From positions 50,228,285 to 50,292,284 of the forward strand of contig NC_079204.1 of the NCBI RefSeq assembly GCF_026745355.1: a stretch of 64,000 nt of DNA, read 5' to 3'. Positions 58,783 through 64,000 of this stretch are shown here, piece after piece (positions within the stretch are counted from its first letter, which is position 1; each line of letters opens with the position of its first letter). The notes under the pieces were generated by a model. That model saw only the letters and a program-made list of their open reading frames with translations, did no database searches and had not been told where the DNA came from. Source of the DNA: Beta vulgaris subsp. vulgaris. Lineage: Eukaryota > Streptophyta > Magnoliopsida > Caryophyllales > Amaranthaceae. Position numbers and translations under genes: made by a program.

Positions 58783-61700
58783 ATGGAGTCTGCAATTACA
58801 ATTTGTAATCACAATTCTCTTGCATTTTCTCTCTCCAGAAACCCTAACTCTTCGACGAAGAATTCTGCTAAGATTGCTTCGTTAGCTTCGAAATTGCCGA
58901 ATCAATTGCTTAATTGCTCCGCCTTATCTTCGGCTTCTTTGACGAAGAAGTCGCAGGTTTCTCATGTTCAGCAACGTTCTTTTGGAGCATCTGTTCAATG
59001 TTCTGCTGCTGGAACTACTGCTGCTACTCCTTCTGGTAGCTCATTTCTTCATCAATTTCTTACTCTTAATTATGATGCTTTTTTTATTATAATTTGTTGT
59101 TATTTTAGAATATGATAAGGAGTTAGGTATTTGAATGTTTATGTGATGAATTAAAGTGATTCAGCTTGATGGTAGAATGGTGATTTTTGGTGGTTTTGAA
59201 CTGATTAACTCGTGCCGAATGCGAAAGTTAGAGTGGAACAACTGATAGCAAACGGAGGGAGTTAAAAATTTAAAATGATGCATGACTTCCAAACTGTGAC
59301 CCTGCTTTCTCTGTAATATTCGTTTGATGATGATGATTTTTCTTAATTGAAAGAAATTGTGTATAATTTCGTACTTTGACCATGACAAAAACAATAGGAA
59401 ATGAGATTACGGCCTGATGAATCGAGTTTAGCTGTGATTTAGCTAGATAAACAATGTAGGGCTGGAATGCTGAGTTGCTGACTTTATATCTGAACTCAAA
59501 ACGGAAAATATTGTGCATGAGTGAGTGCATGAACGCCTATTAAATCTTGATGTATATTACTCTCTGTGTTTCAAAATATAAGACATTCACGCTTTACAAA
59601 AATTTGCTTTGACCACAAATATCTCTCAAATACAATGAATAAAAATTATAAAAATTATACCGTTGGATTCGTCTTGAAAAATACTATAAGAATATTATTT
59701 TTTTAAATTTTCTATCAACATAAATTGAGAGTAATTAATGATCAAAGTTCGACCTCGAACATCGTGCGTGCCTTATATTGTGAAACGGAGGGAGTATGAT
59801 GATATAGTGAACGGGAAAAAAATGTATTAAAATGTATGTATTGGTTCGAGTTCTAAGAAAGTTTGTATCCTCATACCTTTTTATATATTTAGGAAGAAAA
59901 CATCATATGCACCTTTAGGCATAGTAATAATAACAGTAACTTTAACTTTCTTAGAACTCTAAACAATAAAGTAGGTTTTAATAGGGAAGAGGAAGTAACA
60001 TAATAGGTGGTCAGAAATACAAAGCAATGCCTATTTATTTGTTTTTTTTTTAGGGAAACCCATGAAAGGGGATCATATTATATCTTCCAAAGCAATATAA
60101 ATGACATCCTTCGAGATATCTACCCACAAACGCTTGCAATCTCCAAGGGTTCGAGATGAGCTAACATATGAGCAACCTTATTATACAACATTAGAAAAGA
60201 ACTAACAAAGTCTAGAACATCATCAATTATTAAATCAAAATCACTAGCACCCCCTTTCTTGCTTCTTAAAGCTTGGATAGCCAAGAGACTATCGCTTTCA
60301 AGTTCCACTTGTGCATATCTTAGCTCCAAAGCCATCTTCAACCCATAGAAAATTGCCTTCACCTCCGCAACTCAGGTCTCGCACACCTCATGAAACTGGA
60401 ATGAATCTCACCCATGTTGTCCCGACACACAACACCAATACCACACCCCAAAGAACCCACCAAGCCCGCATCAACATTTACCTTAATCCAAAGGGAGCAG
60501 GTTTTGCCCACAAAGTGGGGTAGGTTGAGAGCACGGAGCTCGATGCTGCAGGTGTTGGGCGAGACTCCAAAGCCTCGCTGCTTATCTTCATCGCATAACC
60601 AAGTGTATCACCAGGTTCACTCCTCTCATTTGCTATCAAGACACGACATCTAGAACCCCATATCGCCCATGCTGTTGTGAGGAACACACAAAACTCCTCC
60701 TCCTCCATCTTCTCAAAGCATCTGCCCCACCAATCTCTAGAGATGGCCAATAGTGCGGGCCAATCCAGCTCGGCCCGCCTCTTGGGCCGCGTGGGCTGAA
60801 CGCGTGAAAAGCCTAAAATTGGTGGATGGATCGTGGGCTAGATTTTTTGAACCCAGTACACGAAAGTGTGCTATTAAAACCGCTCATCCCGATCCACGAA
60901 ACCGGTCCAGCCCAGCCCATGAACTGGACCTGTTTATTTTAATCAAATTGTATATATTTTAATCAAATTGCATATATTATAATTCAATCAAATTCAAAAA
61001 TTATGAAATTATTCATTAATATCAATAATTGTATATATTTTAATTAATTTTAAAGGTTTTATTTAACGATAATAAATGATTGTATAACTTTGAAATAAAA
61101 ATTCTCATGCAAGCCCGCCAACCCGCTAGGCCCACGAACCGCCAGAACCGTTTCACGAACCGTGAAAACGGGTAACAAACTGGTGTGGGCCAAGATTTTT
61201 CAACTTGTGCACCAGCCTAACCAAACCGTGAATTTTACAGTCCGGTCCTGGACCGTGAAATCTCAGCCCGTCCTGAGCCAAAGCGGGTTGTTCCAGGGTT
61301 GCTAATGTCAACCCTAATCTAATCCATCTCAGTAAAGTAAAAAACTTATATGGACCTAGTCTACACTAAATTTGTATGGACCTAATGCTAGTAGATGTGA
61401 TTTATGGAAAAGAAAGGTCACTCTATATTAAAAATATAAATGTAATAGAGGAGTAGATATAAATTGTAAAGGGTGACTATGTGAGAAAAAAGGCTACTAT
61501 GTCATAAAGTGAAAATTTCGTTATGATAAACTAATATAAGAAAGGGTGATTGTATGCCAAAAAAAACAATTGTCTCTATGTTCAATAATTATAGATTAGT
61601 ATAACTTAAGATTTTAAAAGGTAACTATATCAAAAAAAGGGTGACTATGTCATATGGGTGGCTTTGGTCACACAAGACTAGATTAAATGGGTTATCATGT

Positions 61701-63558
61701 TAACCTAATTACTTCATGTGTTGAAAATCCTAATTATACCCCGTTATTTCGGGTTAGGTTCGAGTTGGTAAGCTTTTCCCACCTCTAGGTGGTATGGATC
61801 CAATAAGTTGCTAAAATCTAATATCATCAAAGACATTTAAATTGGAAGACAACTACTGGAAGTTAAGTGCTACTAGGCCTTAGGTCTAAGGAAATATATA
61901 ATTTGAAGAATGTCTTTTATGACTTTGACCTGGACTTGTCAAACAGGTTCGATTTGTTAAATCTGGGTTTGAGTTGAATAGGGGTTGTATTCTACAGGTT
62001 GAATGTCTGTGTTTGGAGTTGGGTTAGGGTCATAATACGGGTTAGTAACATCTTTTTATCAAGTATTCATTTTCATGTTGTCATAATACATGAGTATTAT
62101 TCGTTTGTGTAACTGTTGTTTCATGCTTAGTATGATATAGCAATCATAATTGTAAGATGTATATGACTCAAACCAATAAAAATGGTAAAAATTAGATCGA
62201 TAATGGTTCTATAAACGATGTTCAACAATAATAAATCAAAGATGTTGAAGTTACTAGGAAAGTGAACAGTTATTTCATGTATATATTAATATGATACATC
62301 TTATAGTTTATCAGCTATATTTTTTAGAATACTACATTCTATATTTAGAAGAGATTATTCTTCTAAAATTTATTCAGAATATCGGGTCAATTGGGTCTGG
62401 CGGGTTCAACCCTAAACCCTAGAATTTATAGGCTCATCGGGTGTCGATAATTTTGGTTGTGAAATCTTGTTCAAAACCTAAATAATCGGATCGGGTCAAA
62501 TTTCGATCAGAATAATTTGACTCGGTGTGTTTCATTGATGCTAAAAGGCATGTTATTGCTATGAGTGGCTATATAAGTTTCCTTATATCTTTATTTTCAC
62601 TTGTAGTGCTTTTACTTTAACTATTCATCCCTTTTATTGAAGTCGTCCTTCTCGACAATCTTTTAAAACCAACCTCTCCACTAGTCTTGATTGGTCAGAC
62701 ATAGAGGTAACTGGTAAGGATCCATATAATTTGAACCAACATGATCCATACTGCTATTATTCATGTTTTTTGTGACAAAAAATGAGGTGTGAAAAGCAAT
62801 GTTAATATATGTGCACTGAACTGTAGATCTCGACTTTGAGTTTTGGTCAATATATATGCCACTCTGTAAATTTGACGAAACATTTTTTTAGTTTGGTTAT
62901 GCTTTTGCAGTAATGGTTACGTGCTTCATTCTTAATTTGCTTGTTTTCGTGGCGAATGTTGGTATATGAGTTCCCAGTGCTTGTTGTCTGATGCTTTTCC
63001 AGAGAAAAAGGGCCAGCTGATGAGGAGAAATGACATAAGGAACATAGCTATTGTTGCTCATGTAGATCACGGGAAAACAACTCTCGTTGATGCTATGCTG
63101 AAGCAAGCAAAGGTCGGACTGAAACTAAGCAACAAGCTCTCTTTGTGACAATTTAGCTTTATCTCACACTAGAGTTGCTTTATTTCCTTTTCATTGTGGT
63201 GCTATGCAAAAAGTATGCCAGGTTTGGGAAGCCATTTTATACTGTGGTATCTTTTGGTCGCCTGTTACAGTAGTCTTGAACTGTATATTATCTGTTCTAA
63301 TCTCTAGCAGGAAATACAAAATTTCTCATGCACTCTGCTGATCACCCTTTTCAGGTGTTCCGTGACAACCAGCAAGTACAAGAGAGGATTATGGACTCTA
63401 ATGATCTCGAACGCGAAAGAGGAATCACCATTCTTAGCAAGAACACATCAATTGCGTATAAAGATACAAAAATTAACATCATAGATACTCCAGGGCATTC
63501 TGACTTCGGAGGTGAAGTGGAACGCATACTGAATATGGTTGAAGGTGTTCTTTTAGTG
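58783..63558 (+). CDS. Chloroplast TypA/BipA-type translation GTPase (SVR3-like), 5' part
   Basis: A plastid member of the TypA/BipA family, ribosome-binding GTPases related to EF-G; the Arabidopsis homologue SVR3 is needed for normal plastid rRNA processing and translation. Exons in the window: 58783-59035, 63003-63112 and 63355-63558, with GT-AG introns and continuous frame; the gene runs past the right edge. The first about 75 residues are rich in Ser, Thr, Lys and Asn and poor in acids, as in a chloroplast transit peptide ([18 protein letters not shown]). The GTPase domain follows: AHVDHGKTT (G1), RERGITI (G2) and DTPGH (G3), plus [20 protein letters not shown]. An in-frame ATG at 58591 would add 64 residues, but these look like 5' UTR, so 58783 is preferred. 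Intron 1 is 3967 bp and holds transposon remnants. Confidence 0.93.
59560..59794. mobile_element. Stowaway-like MITE in TypA intron 1
   Basis: Ends CTCTCTGTGTTTCAAAATAT and GTGAAACGGAGGGAG flanked by TA (59558-59559 and 59795-59796). Confidence 0.85.
60041..60750 (-). pseudogene. 5'-truncated LINE remnant (RNase H-like domain) in TypA intron 1
   Basis: On the minus strand 60478-60750 has [20 protein letters not shown], and 60120-60362 has [20 protein letters not shown], the RVT_3/RNase H-like tail found at the C-terminus of plant LINEs. Frame changes separate the parts. A T-run at 60041-60050 is the likely poly(A) tail, so only the 3' end of the LINE is present. It lies in the intron in antisense orientation to TypA. 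Confidence 0.8.
60736..61315. repeat. hAT-like, GGCCC-rich repeat in TypA intron 1
   Basis: Diverged inverted ends TAGAGATGGCCAATAGTGC and GCTAATGTCAACCCTA enclose sequence rich in GGCCCGCC, CCCACGAACC and related phrases, a pattern seen in decayed hAT-type repeats. No clean 8-bp duplication was found, so the class is tentative. Confidence 0.5.
61316..63002. other. Remainder of TypA intron 1
   Basis: Intron sequence ending in a pyrimidine-rich acceptor (GATGCTTTTCCAG). No further exon or clear transposon was seen. The phrases GGGTTAGGTTCGAG and CGGGTTTGAG at 61745-62050 may be repeat relics. Confidence 0.5.
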
Positions 63559-64000
63559 GTAAAACTCATGTGCCTCTTTTATAATGTCTTGCATTTGACC
63601 ACTTTTCGATGTACTTATTACTATTTGTGGCACCTAATTTGCTGACCTCACCTGTCCTCTGTGAACCAAAGTCTAGAATGTGCAAACTGGAATGCTGTAT
63701 GTAATACTATTGTATGCTTGTGAACAAGATAGATAGAACCACGTAGCTGTTGTATTCCATGTAACAAAGCGTAAAATGTTCCGGGCTACACCAATTCGTT
63801 CCTTTGTGTCACTGGAATGAGCAATCCTGTGAGATTAATGCTTGCATTGCATTTATACTTCATCTCTTTCGAGGTCGTCCTGTTTAAAGTTTGCGTAGCA
63901 CATCTAAGTATCTGAAAAATTTTAAGTTATGAAACATATCTAAGAACACCTATTGCTTTTTGTTTGATCTATAGGCTCTGCGAGGTGTTTAGTGTAATGA
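63559..64000. other. TypA intron 3 (start), to the window edge
   Basis: Begins with GTAAAA after the LLV codons of exon 3. The next expected family motif after VEGVLLVV (DSVEGP) is not found before position 64000, so the intron continues beyond the window. Confidence 0.6.

Noticed and set aside
63975..64000. Possible TypA exon after CTATAG at the window end
   Set aside because: It would encode ALRGV then stop, unlike the DSVEGP block expected next.
1..64000. CRISPR arrays, rRNA genes, intact tRNA genes
   Set aside because: No spaced short repeats of CRISPR type, no rRNA sequence and no complete tRNA cloverleaf seen; the tandem arrays found are transposon-internal.

Overview
This window is nuclear DNA of a flowering plant, almost certainly a eudicot. 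It is AT-rich, its genes have introns, two phi-class glutathione S-transferase (GST) genes show the usual three-exon layout, a nuclear gene encodes a chloroplast TypA/BipA translation GTPase, and several plant transposon superfamilies are present. The mix of a Retand-like Tat gypsy element, TGTAACAC-type LTRs and Helitrons would fit Caryophyllales, but the sequence alone does not settle the order.

There are three host genes. Two GSTF genes lie head to tail on the minus strand: GST-A (exons at 37656-37802, 31706-31754 and 31023-31504) and GST-B (exons at 42625-42771, 40833-40881 and 40263-40711). Both keep the 49-codon first exon and 49-bp second exon. GST-A has a 5.9-kb first intron full of transposons. 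GST-B has Cys where the catalytic Ser should be. The start of a plastid TypA (SVR3-like) gene fills the right end on the plus strand (58783 onward, cut by the window edge).

Layout: 1-6845 is intergenic with a broken LINE. 6846-17812 is a young but frame-disrupted Ty3/gypsy element of the Tat/Retand type. Its gag-pol runs on the minus strand; a 30-bp tandem array and a separate, intron-containing gene on the plus strand lie between integrase and the 3' LTR. 17813-30240 is a transposon-rich stretch (Helitrons, MULE-type MITEs, Stowaway MITEs, a CACTA element and a hairpin-ended TIR element). 31023-42771 is the GST pair with many insertions. 43794-50819 is a nested stack: a hairpin-ended TIR element holding a CACTA element that holds a solo LTR, plus a second solo LTR. 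51717-56417 is a complete Ty1/copia element with stops. 58783-64000 is the TypA gene, whose first intron carries a LINE remnant and MITEs.

Many insertions could be delimited exactly from target-site duplications: 5 bp for LTR elements and solo LTRs, 3 bp for CACTA and PIF, 8 bp for hAT, 9 bp for MULEs, TA for Stowaway, and A/T insertion for Helitrons. The main biological points are the spliced antisense gene inside the gypsy element, the Ser-to-Cys change in GST-B, the accumulation of MULE MITEs around the GST genes, and the three-level nesting at 44-50 kb.
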